Source: Actinomycetes bacterium (GTDB lineage Bacteria; Actinomycetota; Acidimicrobiia; Acidimicrobiales; Ilumatobacteraceae). From it: a stretch of 64,000 nucleotides of DNA. The stretch lies in the NCBI GenBank assembly GCA_025359865.1, contig JANYDH010000145.1, positions 1 through 64,000 of the forward strand, given 5' to 3'. A model generated the notes under the pieces. It did no database searches. It had not been told where the DNA came from and saw only the letters and a list, made by a program, of their open reading frames with translations. Both the position numbers and the translations under genes were made by a program. Within the stretch, counting starts at the first letter, position 1; every line of letters starts with the position of its first letter. This document shows positions 8,302-16,258 of the stretch, in pieces.

Positions 8302-9213
8302 CTAGGTCGCGCGTTCAGAGTTCAGGCCCGGATTGGGAAGGCGGCGCGGCTGGACTCGCACGCGGTCAATACAGGAGGACTTCGAGGGACGCGAGTCTGC
8401 GGAAGCCGGGCGTGTACTTGTGCGCGGGTGATGTCGTGGTATTCGCGAGACGGAGATTCGGAAAGCCGGCGTGATCCATTCGCCGCGCTTCATCGGGCAT
8501 CCAGCGATCGAGACGTCCGACGTCGCGACGCGGTCGGTCGCGACGATCGGCGGGTCGTACCGCAGCATCTCTTCGACTGCCCTCTCGACCAGTGTGGCGT
8601 CGTTTCTCAGAAGTTCGTTTTGGTCAGGATGGCGCAGCAGGGCCATCAGTTCGTTTTCGATCAGATCCATGGTGGTGATGTTGCCGGCGACCAGCAGCAG
8701 TCGTACTACGCCGACTGCCTCGTCATCGGTCAGATGTGTCCCTTCGTGTTCCTGGGCGGCCAGCAGCGCGCTGATGAGGTCATCGCGTGGCGCAACGCCT
8801 TCGAGCCTCGATCGCATCAGCGAGATTGCTGGCGATCTGCTCAGAGGATGCCGTGACTCGGGCCGTGTCGGCGGGTTCGAGCATCGGGTCGAACGTGAGG
8901 TCGATGTCGTCCGACCATCGCTTCCACGATTGCCTGCACGCGTGGCCGGATGGCCGCTGACGCTTTGCGCGTGAAGTCACGGGTGAGTAGCCCGCGAATT
9001 CGCGAGTGGTCAGGGTCGTCCATGAACAACATCGACGGCATCAATGCGGTGATTGCACGCCTCCATGTCGTCGATCCGTGCTACGGCACCATTGGCAAGA
9101 CATGGTCCTGAGCTACCGTCCGGATCAAGGACGAACGCTGGGTCGAAGAACGCGAAGGAGGGCTGCGGATGGCCGGCGCCGGGTTCGCTCGAGGTGCGTA
9201 GTTCGTTGGTCAT
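8302..9213 (-). pseudogene. cytochrome P450, degraded, haem loop missing
   Basis: Reading leftward from an ATG at 9213, pieces of a bacterial P450 appear in different frames: the N-terminal FDPAFVLDPDG, then SMLFMDDPDHSRIRGLLTRD, then LISALLAAQEHEGTHLTDDE with the I-helix region LLLVAGNITT, then RAVEEMLRYDPPI (the ExxR helix precedes this region in normal enzymes) and VATSDVSIAGCPMKRGEW. After that the frame is lost, a shrunken DITR-like piece follows, and no FGxGxHxCxG loop with the haem-ligand Cys can be found in any frame. At least three frame changes and several deletions make this a clear pseudogene. It abuts the TIR element at 9283. Confidence 0.8.
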
Positions 9214-9282
9214 GTGTGGCCCCCTGCGTATTGCCGCGAGCGGATTCGCGGGCTGAGACGACGCTGTCAAGTACCCCGAGGC

Positions 9283-9648
9283 TGACGTTTGGCGTTTGAC
9301 TGTCATCGGCAGGCTGTCGCAAATTGCGGGTCGGGTTGGCGGTACCCGATCCCGATCCCGATCCCGATCCCGATCCCGATCCCGATCCCGGCCGTGCGGG
9401 CAGGATCGCGTCGATTTTCATGTCGCCAGCGCCGATAACTCGACGCGACTCGGCATCGCAACAACGGGTAGGTCCGGCGGTCGGGCTGTGAGTCGCCGAC
9501 GTTGAGCCGACTTGTGCGGCACAACCACGAGTTCAGCAACACCCATGACACCGTTGCCGATAACACGACCAGACGGCCAACCTCACCCGCCACACCACCG
9601 AACAGCATTGTGCGACAGCCTGTTGACAACAGCGCAGCGCCAAAGATC
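9283..9648. repeat. TIR element, copy A (about 366 bp)
   Basis: The left end reads TGACGTTTGGCG, and inward about 25 bases GGCAGGCTGTCGC. The right end, in reverse complement, reads GATCTTTGGCG and inward ACAGGCTGTCGCAC. These are imperfect terminal inverted repeats of about 45 bases. The interior is non-coding: a CCCGAT tract, a hairpin (TCGCGTCGA ... TCGACGCGA at 9404-9450) and a stretch matching copy B at 21363-21874 almost base for base. No transposase frame is inside. It lies between a dead P450 and capA. A non-autonomous mobile element is the simplest reading, but no target duplication is obvious. Confidence 0.75.
9345..9390. repeat. CCCGAT hexanucleotide tract inside copy A
   Basis: Seven uninterrupted CCCGAT units (9345-9386) followed by CCCG. 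In copy B the same position holds a degenerate, unexpanded version (21440-21465). This suggests replication slippage after the two copies separated. Frames across it give Arg-Ser or Gly-Ile repeats, which I do not consider protein. Confidence 0.85.
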
Positions 9649-9690
9649 GGACGGGTAAGGGGGCGTGGGGGCGCCGTAGCGTGTTGGCTG

Positions 9691-10971
9691 TCAGAGTGGG
9701 GGGACCCACGCACCGACGACGGCGGTGGTGCGCTTCCACGATGCAACGAGTTCTCCGCCGACGCGGGCAACGAGATCGGGTCTTGCGAGGGCCGCTGCTA
9801 CGTCTCGAACCACCCACCCGGCGCTCTTGTCGACCCAGATGGGATGCGCAACCGGCGTCGTGAACCGGGGGCCCGATGGGGCATCAACGTCGACGATGTC
9901 GATCTCGACCACGATTCCGTCACGAGTGTCCTCGGTCCAGATGCTGCCGGGAGGAGGCATGTTGGAGACGAAGTCACCGAGGCCGTACGCGACCCACATC
10001 GAGCCGACCTGCTCGATCGGCTGAACGACGTGGGCGTGGTGGCCGATCACCAGGTCGATCTGGCCCGATGCCGCGAGTTGCTCGGCGATTGCTCGTTGGC
10101 TGACCGAGGCCTGGTGGGAGCCGGAGTTCCCCCAGTGAAGCGAGACGACCACCAGATCGGCCCCGCGCTCGCGGGCGAGCCGGGCGTCGTCGATGAGGCT
10201 CTGGGGGTCGATGAGATTGGACCGCCACGGCTGATCGACCGGGCGTACTCCGAGGTCGAAGCCGTAGGTCGCAGAAATGTGCCCAATCGTCACACCGCCA
10301 ACGTGGAGCAGTATTGGCTCCCTCTCGGCCGGAGTCCTGGCCATGCCGCGCTGGGTGATGCCGAGCTGATCGAATCGGTTGGCCGTCGCATCGACGCCAG
10401 CCACCCCACGGTCGAACGTGTGGTTACTGGCGGTCGAGCAATGATCGAAACCGACCGCCGCCACCGCGTCGATCACCTCGGCCGGCACGCCGTAGCGGGG
10501 GTCGGTGGAATACGCCTCGCCGGGTGGTGCGATCGGCGTCTCGAGGTGACAGACCGCGAGATCAGCGTTCTCGATCATCGGTCGGATATCTGCGAACATC
10601 GGCGTGAAGTCGAATGCGCCCCCTGAGCCGTTTCGTGCGGCCTGCGACCACAACGGGGAATGCATGAGCACGTCCCCGGTGAAGAACAGCCGCAGCGACT
10701 TCTTGGATGTCGTCGGCGCTGGCGGCGTTTGGGCGGGTGGTATCGGCGGCGAGGTCCGGACCGCACCCGCATGGGCGAGTGCCGGGCCGAGCATGGCCGG
10801 TGCTCCCACGCCCGGCTCGGATGCCGCGCCACCGACGGGAGCCGAGAGCGCGGCGGCTATGGCGGTGGTGGCCAGCAGGAGCACGATCATCAGCGCCGTC
10901 GTCTTCGGGCGGAAACCCACGAAACGGGACCGGCTCGTTGGTCGCCTCCCTGGTGTCGTCGATGTCATCAA
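9691..10971 (-). CDS. CapA-family protein
   Basis: 426 residues. An N-terminal membrane or signal segment (TALMIVLLLATTAIAAALSA) and a Pro/Thr-rich linker (about 60-95) precede a CapA domain, a calcineurin-like metallophosphoesterase fold. Its marks are LFFTGDVLMHSPLW, the membrane-distal CHLETP, ASNHTFDRG, VVSLHWGN and GHHAHVVQPIE, which supply metal ligands. CapA proteins are best known from polyglutamate capsule export, but stand-alone actinobacterial members are mostly of unknown role, perhaps in envelope polymers. No capBC genes are nearby. The start is ATG 10971 or the adjacent ATG. Confidence 0.85.
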   Translation of the reverse strand: MMTSTTPGRRPTSRSRFVGFRPKTTALMIVLLLATTAIAAALSAPVGGAASEPGVGAPAMLGPALAHAGAVRTSPPIPPAQTPPAPTTSKKSLRLFFTGDVLMHSPLWSQAARNGSGGAFDFTPMFADIRPMIENADLAVCHLETPIAPPGEAYSTDPRYGVPAEVIDAVAAVGFDHCSTASNHTFDRGVAGVDATANRFDQLGITQRGMARTPAEREPILLHVGGVTIGHISATYGFDLGVRPVDQPWRSNLIDPQSLIDDARLARERGADLVVVSLHWGNSGSHQASVSQRAIAEQLAASGQIDLVIGHHAHVVQPIEQVGSMWVAYGLGDFVSNMPPPGSIWTEDTRDGIVVEIDIVDVDAPSGPRFTTPVAHPIWVDKSAGWVVRDVAAALARPDLVARVGGELVASWKRTTAVVGAWVPPL

Positions 10972-11048
10972 AGCTCCCCAAGCGCTGCTTTCTCACGATA
11001 GCCGCGCGGAACGATCGAGACCGACGTTCGAGGGACGAGGGTCGAGGT

Positions 11049-11306
11049 ATGTCAAGCGCCACCTTCCCGGTCGCAATCGCGTTCGATGGGACCAGCATCT
11101 GGACAGCCAACCTGGGCACGAACAGTGTGACCAGGATCAACCCGGCCACCGGCGCGTTCACAATTGTTCCTCTACCCTCCGGTAGCAGCCCGGGTGGGGT
11201 CGTGTCCGACGGGACCAACATCTGGATCACCAACAGCAATCTTGCGAGCGTGTATGAGACCGCTGCCGTAATCAACGCTGCACGCCGACACCGAGCAATT
11301 GGCTAA
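11049..11306 (+). pseudogene. fragment of a YncE/NHL-like beta-propeller protein
   Basis: Two propeller blades can be read: AFDGTSIWTANLGTNSVTRI and GGVVSDGTNIWITNSNLASV, each with the G-x-S/N-I-W core of YncE or virginiamycin-lyase-like repeats. A complete propeller needs six or seven blades; this frame stops after two and ends in unrelated sequence (86 residues from ATG 11049). Transposase-like sequence begins about 80 bases downstream, so the gene was probably truncated by rearrangement. Confidence 0.55.
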
Positions 11307-11384
11307 GGATCCAAGCCTGGTTAGGTCGCGCGTTGTAGGGAGTGCAGGTGGACGCCTCCCCGGTCGGGCTTGCGCGGTTCTTTG

Positions 11385-11515
11385 AGGTGGTCGTTCATCT
11401 CCATGAACTGGCGGGCCACCCCACTCACCAGCCTGCGCGTCATCGTCGAGCTGATTGCGGCCACGACCACCAGTACCGGTCTCACGATCCAAGCCGACCA
11501 CGACCTCAACTGGAC
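11385..11515 (+). pseudogene. ISAzo13-like transposase C-terminal remnant
   Basis: The frame reads WSFISMNWRATPLTSLRVIV, then ELIAATTTSTGLTIQADHD. This matches the conserved C-terminus of the ISAzo13 (Rhodopirellula-type DDE) transposases as I know it: FISxNWRGRPL..VIVxLIAxTTT..GLxVxAExD. Only about 43 codons survive, with nothing recognisable upstream, and the frame then runs into the antisense of cinA. It is a relic showing that an insertion sequence once lay here. Confidence 0.6.
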
Positions 11516-11527
11516 GGTGGTCATTGC

Positions 11528-12034
11528 TCAGCGGGAAGGGGTGGCCACGACAGCAGCCAACACGACAGCAGCCAATTCGAGGGCTGCAGCGGCGAAGGCA
11601 ACCATGTTGGCAGCGCGATCGTCGAGGCCGGTGAGGATATTGCGCGTTACGGTGGCAGGTCCGGCGACCGCCACCCAACTGTGGCCAGCGGGATCTCCGT
11701 AGGGATTCGGCGGACCGGCGGCGCATGCTTCGCCGATTCCCCACGTTGCCCCAAGACGGGCCGCTGCCGAGCGGGCGAGGTACGTCGCGAACACCTCGGT
11801 GGCACCACGCATCCCCGGTGGCGTTTCGATCGCTCCGGCCATCCACGCGCGGTTTGCTGTAGCGGTGTAGATCACCACCCCGCCGAGGTAGTAGGCCGAT
11901 GCGCCGGGGACCGACAGCAATGCAGCAGAGATCAGGCCGCCTGCGGAGCCTTCGGCTACGGCGACAGTGTCGCCTCGCTCGCGCAGGATCGCGGCGATGC
12001 GTTGTGCGGGGTCAGTCAGTTCGGTCGCGAACAT
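11528..12034 (-). CDS. CinA C-terminal-type (nicotinamide-nucleotide amidase-like) protein
   Basis: 168 residues, corresponding to the stand-alone PncC/CinA-C domain. After the N-terminal helix comes TVAVAEGSAGGLISAALLSV, where the family usually has AESCTGG. The Ser-Cys-Thr of the active loop is replaced by Gly-Ser-Ala, so deamidase activity is uncertain. SVPGASAYYLGGVVIYT and GEACAAGPPNPYGDPAGHSW are the other conserved stretches. ATG 12034 begins six bases after the stop of the upstream dioxygenase gene (a TTG at 12043 is possible), making it the last gene of the nfeD-SPFH-tauD-cinA operon. Family role: recycling of NMN. Confidence 0.75.
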   Translation of the reverse strand: MFATELTDPAQRIAAILRERGDTVAVAEGSAGGLISAALLSVPGASAYYLGGVVIYTATANRAWMAGAIETPPGMRGATEVFATYLARSAAARLGATWGIGEACAAGPPNPYGDPAGHSWVAVAGPATVTRNILTGLDDRAANMVAFAAAALELAAVVLAAVVATPSR

Positions 12035-12039
12035 ACCGG

Positions 12040-12927
12040 TCAAGAAACTCGACTGTCGACACCGGTGGGGCGCTCACCGGCGATCGTGACGCGATGCATC
12101 ACGCGCCGGTCGGTGTAGTCCGATGTGGCATAGTGCGCCGTCGACCGGTTGTCCCAGAACGCGATGTCGCCCTCCCTCCAGCGCCAGCGGACCACCCGCT
12201 CGGGCTCGGTGCTGTGGCGGTAGAGCATCTGCAGCAGCGCGTCGCTTTCCGACTTCAACAGGCCTTCGATCGATGCGGTGAACGTCTCGTTGACGAACAG
12301 GCCACGCTCGCCGGTCTCGGGATGAACACGTACGACCGGATGGCGCACCGGCTGCAGCGCGGCGAGTCGCTTGTTCTGCTCGCCTGTCGGATCGTCGTCG
12401 CGGAATCGAGCGAATGTGGCCGACGCATCGTGGACAGCCAGCAAGCCATCGAGGAGCCTCCGGATCGGTGCGCTCAATGCTTCGTACGCGCCGATCAGGT
12501 CGGCCCACAACGTGTCGCCTCCCCGTTTGGGCAGCATCTTTGCCGCAAGAATCGTGCCCATTGGCGGACGCTCGGCGAACGTCACGTCGGTATGCCAACG
12601 GTCGTTGTAGCTGGTGCCTCGTCCACGGCTTCCGACGCCGAGCGGGTAGTCGCTGCTGTCGAGTACGAGCACCTCGGGATGCTCATCGTCGAGGCCACCG
12701 AGGAGGGGGTGCGCTGGAGTGAGTGGTCCGAACCGCCGGGCGAAAGCCACCTGCTGTGTCGGTGAGACTTCTTGGTCGCGGAAGAATACGACGCGAAACG
12801 CAAGCAGGGCCGTGCGGACTGCCTCCACGTACTCATCGGTCAATTCGCGAGTGAGATCGACACCATGTAACACGGCTCCGATCGAACCGGTCAGTGGCTC
12901 AACGCTCCACCCCGACGGAACGTCCAC
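12040..12927 (-). CDS. TauD/TfdA-family 2-oxoglutarate dioxygenase
   Basis: 295 residues from GTG 12927, one base after the stop of the SPFH gene. FFRDQEVSPTQQVAFARRFG is the typical N-terminal motif. WHTDVTF supplies the first His and the Asp of the iron triad and MHRVTIAGERP the distal His. The Arg near the C-terminus would bind 2-oxoglutarate. TauD proteins hydroxylate small substrates such as taurine or aryloxyacetates; the actual substrate is not readable. Its place after membrane-quality genes (NfeD, SPFH) is unusual. Confidence 0.85.
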   Translation of the reverse strand: MDVPSGWSVEPLTGSIGAVLHGVDLTRELTDEYVEAVRTALLAFRVVFFRDQEVSPTQQVAFARRFGPLTPAHPLLGGLDDEHPEVLVLDSSDYPLGVGSRGRGTSYNDRWHTDVTFAERPPMGTILAAKMLPKRGGDTLWADLIGAYEALSAPIRRLLDGLLAVHDASATFARFRDDDPTGEQNKRLAALQPVRHPVVRVHPETGERGLFVNETFTASIEGLLKSESDALLQMLYRHSTEPERVVRWRWREGDIAFWDNRSTAHYATSDYTDRRVMHRVTIAGERPTGVDSRVS

Positions 12928-12928
12928 G

Positions 12929-13864
12929 TTAGACGCCGGGCACCGAATCGAGCACCGACCGCAGTGCCTGTGCTGCGCCGAGTAGACCCGCGCTCTCGTA
13001 GGGAACGACGATCTTGGTGTTGTCGCTTTCGGCAAACTTGCTGAGCGTTTCGAGTTGCAGGATCGCGATCAGCGATGGATCGGGATTCGCTTCACGGATG
13101 GCCTGGTACACGCTCGTGATCGCCTGGGCGCGGCCTTCGGCTTCGAGCATGAAAGCTTGACGGTTGCCTTCGGCGCGCAAGATTGCGGCCTCGCGCTCGC
13201 CCTCGGCAGCACGAATGGCTGCCTTCGCTGCGCCATCGGCAATGTTGATCGCTGACTGCTGGGCACCTTCGGACTGCAGGATCTTGGCCCGCTTTTCCTG
13301 GTCGGCCTGCTTCTGCAAGGCGAGCGCTTCGAGGATCTTCGGCGGGGGAGAGATCTCGACGATCTCGATGCGGGCGATTCGGATGCCCCACTTGTCGGTG
13401 ACGGCCTCCATCTGCGACTGCACGTCGGTGTTGATGCGTTCGCGCTCTGACAACGCCTCGTCGAGCGAGAGCGTGCCGATCACCGATCGCAACGCGGTAC
13501 GCGCCAGCGCATCGATCGCGACGTTGAACTTGGCGACGCTGAACAACGCCTGCTTCGCATCGACGATCTGGGTGAAGATCGTCGCGTTGACGGTGACGAC
13601 CACGTTGTCTTTCGTGATCACCTCCTGCCGGTCACCCGGTACCGGGATCTCGCGCATGTCGACGCGCTGCAGCGAATCGATGAACGGGCCGATGATGACC
13701 AAGCCCGGTTCGTGGGTTTTGCGATATTCACCGAGGCGCTTGACGACGCCAACTTCGCCCTGCTGAACGATGTTGACCATGTTGCGCAGCATGACGATCA
13801 GAACGAGCACGAAGAGGCCGCCAAGTATGAGCGAACCCACGGCGATTGAGCTGACGGCGATCAT
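12929..13864 (-). CDS. SPFH/band 7 (stomatin-like) membrane protein
   Basis: 311 residues. One N-terminal membrane helix (VGSLILGGLFVLVLIVML) is followed by QQGEVGVVKRLGEYRKTHEP, the usual start of the band 7 domain, then REIPVPGDRQEVITKDNVVV and an Ala/Glu-rich coiled coil (AKAAIRAAEGEREAAILRAE). Members form large rings on membranes and associate with NfeD-type partners. The NfeD gene lies directly upstream with 8 bases between, and AGGAG overlaps its stop codon. The pair is probably a membrane-microdomain or membrane-protein quality-control unit. Confidence 0.92.
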   Translation of the reverse strand: MIAVSSIAVGSLILGGLFVLVLIVMLRNMVNIVQQGEVGVVKRLGEYRKTHEPGLVIIGPFIDSLQRVDMREIPVPGDRQEVITKDNVVVTVNATIFTQIVDAKQALFSVAKFNVAIDALARTALRSVIGTLSLDEALSERERINTDVQSQMEAVTDKWGIRIARIEIVEISPPPKILEALALQKQADQEKRAKILQSEGAQQSAINIADGAAKAAIRAAEGEREAAILRAEGNRQAFMLEAEGRAQAITSVYQAIREANPDPSLIAILQLETLSKFAESDNTKIVVPYESAGLLGAAQALRSVLDSVPGV

Positions 13865-13872
13865 AGAAGCTC

Positions 13873-14331
13873 CTAGTAGTGCTCGGCGGCTCTCACCGTG
13901 AGCGTGGTGCCGACGACATTGGTGACGATCACCGGCGTTTCGGGTGGAATCGGATCACCGTCGCCGGTGACAGCCAGCCACCGCTCGCCGAGAATCCGAA
14001 CGTGGCCGGCGTCGTCCGGCCCGACTTTGTCGAGGGTGACGCCTCTTGCTGCGATGAGCCCGCCATGCACTCCGCCGATACGTACCGCCGGCCCGCGGTG
14101 CGCGAATGCTCGGCTCACGTACGGCCGCACACCCAACACGCCAATGCTCCCAACACCGGCAGCCACAATGATCTGCAGTGGAATTGTCGTTGGAGCGATC
14201 GCGGCGACGCCGGCACCAGCCGCTGCACCGGCAGCGCCGAACATCGCGAAGAACGCAAGGTGATGCAGTTCTACGGCAATCAACACGACACTGATCGCGA
14301 TCCAAACGATGGCCACGGGCGGCACCTCCAC
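13873..14331 (-). CDS. NfeD-like membrane protein
   Basis: 152 residues. Two or three hydrophobic segments (VAIVWIAISVVLIAVEL, then a Gly/Ala-rich AAGAGVAAIA, then LQIIVAAGVGSIGVLG) precede a soluble OB-fold domain (about 85-150), with ILGERWLAVTGDGDPIPPET as the typical NfeD C-terminal pattern. It lacks the serine protease domain of long NfeD proteins, so it is the short NfeD1b type that partners stomatins. It is the first gene of the four-gene operon that continues with the SPFH gene. Confidence 0.85.
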   Translation of the reverse strand: MEVPPVAIVWIAISVVLIAVELHHLAFFAMFGAAGAAAGAGVAAIAPTTIPLQIIVAAGVGSIGVLGVRPYVSRAFAHRGPAVRIGGVHGGLIAARGVTLDKVGPDDAGHVRILGERWLAVTGDGDPIPPETPVIVTNVVGTTLTVRAAEHY

Positions 14332-14375
14332 GGCAACACTACGCCGCGTCGCGCAGGTTGTTGCTTTGGTTCATG

Positions 14376-14786
14376 TCACTTCACTTCGTAGACCTCGTAC
14401 GTGACGGAACCTCCGCCACTGGTGCCGCGGGCGATGGCGACCACGGAGTTCAGCCAGGTGTAGTTCTCGTGGCTGGTCTGGAACATCGGTGCGGTCGTGA
14501 TCTTCGTTGCACCGTCGAGACCGATGCCCTTGTACTCACACAAGATGTCGGCACCGTCGTCGGTCTTCAGCAGGATGCGGACATCGAGTTGCATCGAGCC
14601 ATCGGCGCGGACGGTCACCCAGTCGCCGCCGGGCCCGCTGACGGTGCCCTTCAGCCGTGCACCCTCGAACGTACCGGTGCTGGCATCGACGATCACGCGG
14701 GTGCCCATCGGTCCATTCGCGATCATGCCGGTCAAGTTGGTGGCGGCGGTGAGTGTGAAGAGGTGTTCGAGTTCAGGTGCGGACAT
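14376..14786 (-). CDS. DUF3237-family protein
   Basis: 136 residues. LEHLFTLTA at the start, [12 protein letters not shown] and [18 protein letters not shown] in the middle, and the closing [20 protein letters not shown] with YEVYEV are the conserved pattern of DUF3237, a beta-barrel family of unknown function common in actinobacteria and proteobacteria. The gene is complete, stands alone, and is divergent from icd with about 130 bases between the starts. Confidence 0.8.
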   Translation of the reverse strand: MSAPELEHLFTLTAATNLTGMIANGPMGTRVIVDASTGTFEGARLKGTVSGPGGDWVTVRADGSMQLDVRILLKTDDGADILCEYKGIGLDGATKITTAPMFQTSHENYTWLNSVVAIARGTSGGGSVTYEVYEVK

Positions 14787-14919
14787 GGCCGCGACCGTAG
14801 CGTCCCAAGCGGCCCGGGGCGACTCCGAGCGACAGCGTCCAGTTGTTGCCGACGAGCTAGCCTCTACAAGTCACATACAAGTTCGCCGGGCTGGTCGGCG
14901 CGATGGGAAGGTGCGAGCG

Positions 14920-16137
14920 ATGGCAAAGATCAAGGTCGAGAATCCGATCGTCGAGATGGACGGCGACGAGATGACCCGCATCATCTGGCAGTTCATCAAA
15001 GACAAACTCGTCTTGCCATACCTCGACCTCGAACTCGACTATTACGACCTCGGCATCGAGAACCGCGACGCCACCGACGATCAGGTCACCATCGACTCCG
15101 CAAACGCCACCAAGCGCCACGGTGTGGCCGTTAAATGCGCCACCATCACCCCGGACGAAGCGCGGGTCGAAGAGTTCGGCCTGAAGAAGATGTGGAAGAG
15201 CCCGAACGGTACCATCCGCAACATCCTCGGCGGAGTCATCTTCCGCGAGCCGATCGTGATCTCCAACATTCCGCGGCTGGTTCCGGGCTGGACGAAGCCG
15301 ATCGTCATCGGTCGTCATGCCCACGGCGACCAGTACAAGGCCACCGACTTCAAGGTGCCCGGCGCCGGCGCGGTCACGATGACGTATGTGCCTGCCGACG
15401 GCAGTGCCCCGGTCGAGATGAAGGTTGCCGACTTCGGTTCCGACGGCGGTGTCGTGATGGGGATGTACAACTACAACGACTCGATCCGCGACTTCGCCCG
15501 CGCGTCGCTGCGCTACGGGCTGATCCGCAACTACCCCGTGTACCTCAGCACGAAGAACACGATCCTGAAGGCCTATGACGGCTCGTTTAAGGACATCTTC
15601 GAAGAGGTGTATCTCACCGAGTTCAAGTCCGAGATGGATGCCGCCGGCCTCACCTACGAGCACCGTCTCATCGACGACATGGTTGCGTGCGCGATGAAGT
15701 GGGAGGGCGGCTATGTGTGGGCCTGCAAGAACTACGACGGTGACGTGCAGTCCGACACGGTGGCCCAGGGGTACGGCTCACTCGGTCTGATGACCTCGGT
15801 GCTGATGACTCCCGATGGCAAGACGGTCGAAGCCGAGGCAGCGCACGGCACGGTCACCCGTCACTACCGTGAGCACCAGAAGGGCAACAAGACCTCCACC
15901 AACCCGATCGCGTCGATCTACGCGTGGACCCAGGGCCTGACGTATCGCGGCCGCATGGACGCAACGCCCAAGGTCGTCGAGTTCGCCGAAGCGCTCGAGC
16001 AGGTGTGCATCGAGGCCGTCGAAGCGGGTGAGATGACGAAGGACCTTGCGATCCTCATCTCGAAAGATGCGCCCTACCTCACGACCGAGGACTTCCTCGA
16101 CGCACTCGATCGTCGACTGCAGGCCAAAGTCGGCTAG
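14920..16137 (+). CDS. icd: isocitrate dehydrogenase (NADP+)
   Basis: 405 residues from ATG 14920, preceded by GGGAAGG. It is of the homodimeric eukaryote-like type. [13 protein letters not shown] is its start, [13 protein letters not shown] holds the substrate loop (Ser/Asn of SPN), [13 protein letters not shown] follows, and [20 protein letters not shown] and [10 protein letters not shown] carry metal-binding Asp residues. [16 protein letters not shown] is the cofactor-binding loop, with Arg/His placed for NADP. It catalyses oxidative decarboxylation of isocitrate to 2-oxoglutarate in the TCA cycle. Citrate synthase and aconitase genes lie within 23 kb but are not in its operon. A large hairpin follows downstream. 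Confidence 0.96.
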   Translation: MAKIKVENPIVEMDGDEMTRIIWQFIKDKLVLPYLDLELDYYDLGIENRDATDDQVTIDSANATKRHGVAVKCATITPDEARVEEFGLKKMWKSPNGTIRNILGGVIFREPIVISNIPRLVPGWTKPIVIGRHAHGDQYKATDFKVPGAGAVTMTYVPADGSAPVEMKVADFGSDGGVVMGMYNYNDSIRDFARASLRYGLIRNYPVYLSTKNTILKAYDGSFKDIFEEVYLTEFKSEMDAAGLTYEHRLIDDMVACAMKWEGGYVWACKNYDGDVQSDTVAQGYGSLGLMTSVLMTPDGKTVEAEAAHGTVTRHYREHQKGNKTSTNPIASIYAWTQGLTYRGRMDATPKVVEFAEALEQVCIEAVEAGEMTKDLAILISKDAPYLTTEDFLDALDRRLQAKVG

Positions 16138-16139
16138 CT

Positions 16140-16170
16140 CCCAACCCCAACCCCAACCCCAACCCCAACC
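16140..16170. repeat. CCCAAC hexanucleotide tract
   Basis: About five tandem copies of a six-base unit (CCCAAC/CCCCAA register) begin three bases after the icd stop codon. It resembles the CCCGAT tract in copy A only in being a C-rich hexamer repeat. It is probably a slippage product in untranslated DNA. Confidence 0.8.
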
Positions 16171-16175
16171 ACCCG

Positions 16176-16224
16176 CAGCTTTGGTCGTGAGATGTAGTTG
16201 GGCGACATCTCACGACCAAAGCTG
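16176..16224. terminator. 20-bp perfect hairpin after icd
   Basis: AGCTTTGGTCGTGAGATGT (16177-16195) is repeated as its exact reverse complement at 16205-16223, and a C-G pair extends the stem to 20 bp with a 9-base loop. No T-run follows. It lies between icd and the same-strand peptidase gene, 19 bases before that gene's AAAGGAG. It may end icd transcription, or be a palindromic intergenic repeat. Confidence 0.6.
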
Positions 16225-16258
16225 GCAGGGGGCGCCCACCCCAAAGGAGTCAAGAACC

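Noticed and set aside
9296-9505. Arg-Ser repeat protein across the CCCGAT tract
   Set aside because: A hexanucleotide tract gives dipeptide repeats in any frame; it lies within a non-coding element.
9502-10626. 374-codon plus-strand frame opposite capA
   Set aside because: It is the antisense of a well-supported CapA gene; composition is Arg/Asp/Val-rich with no motif.
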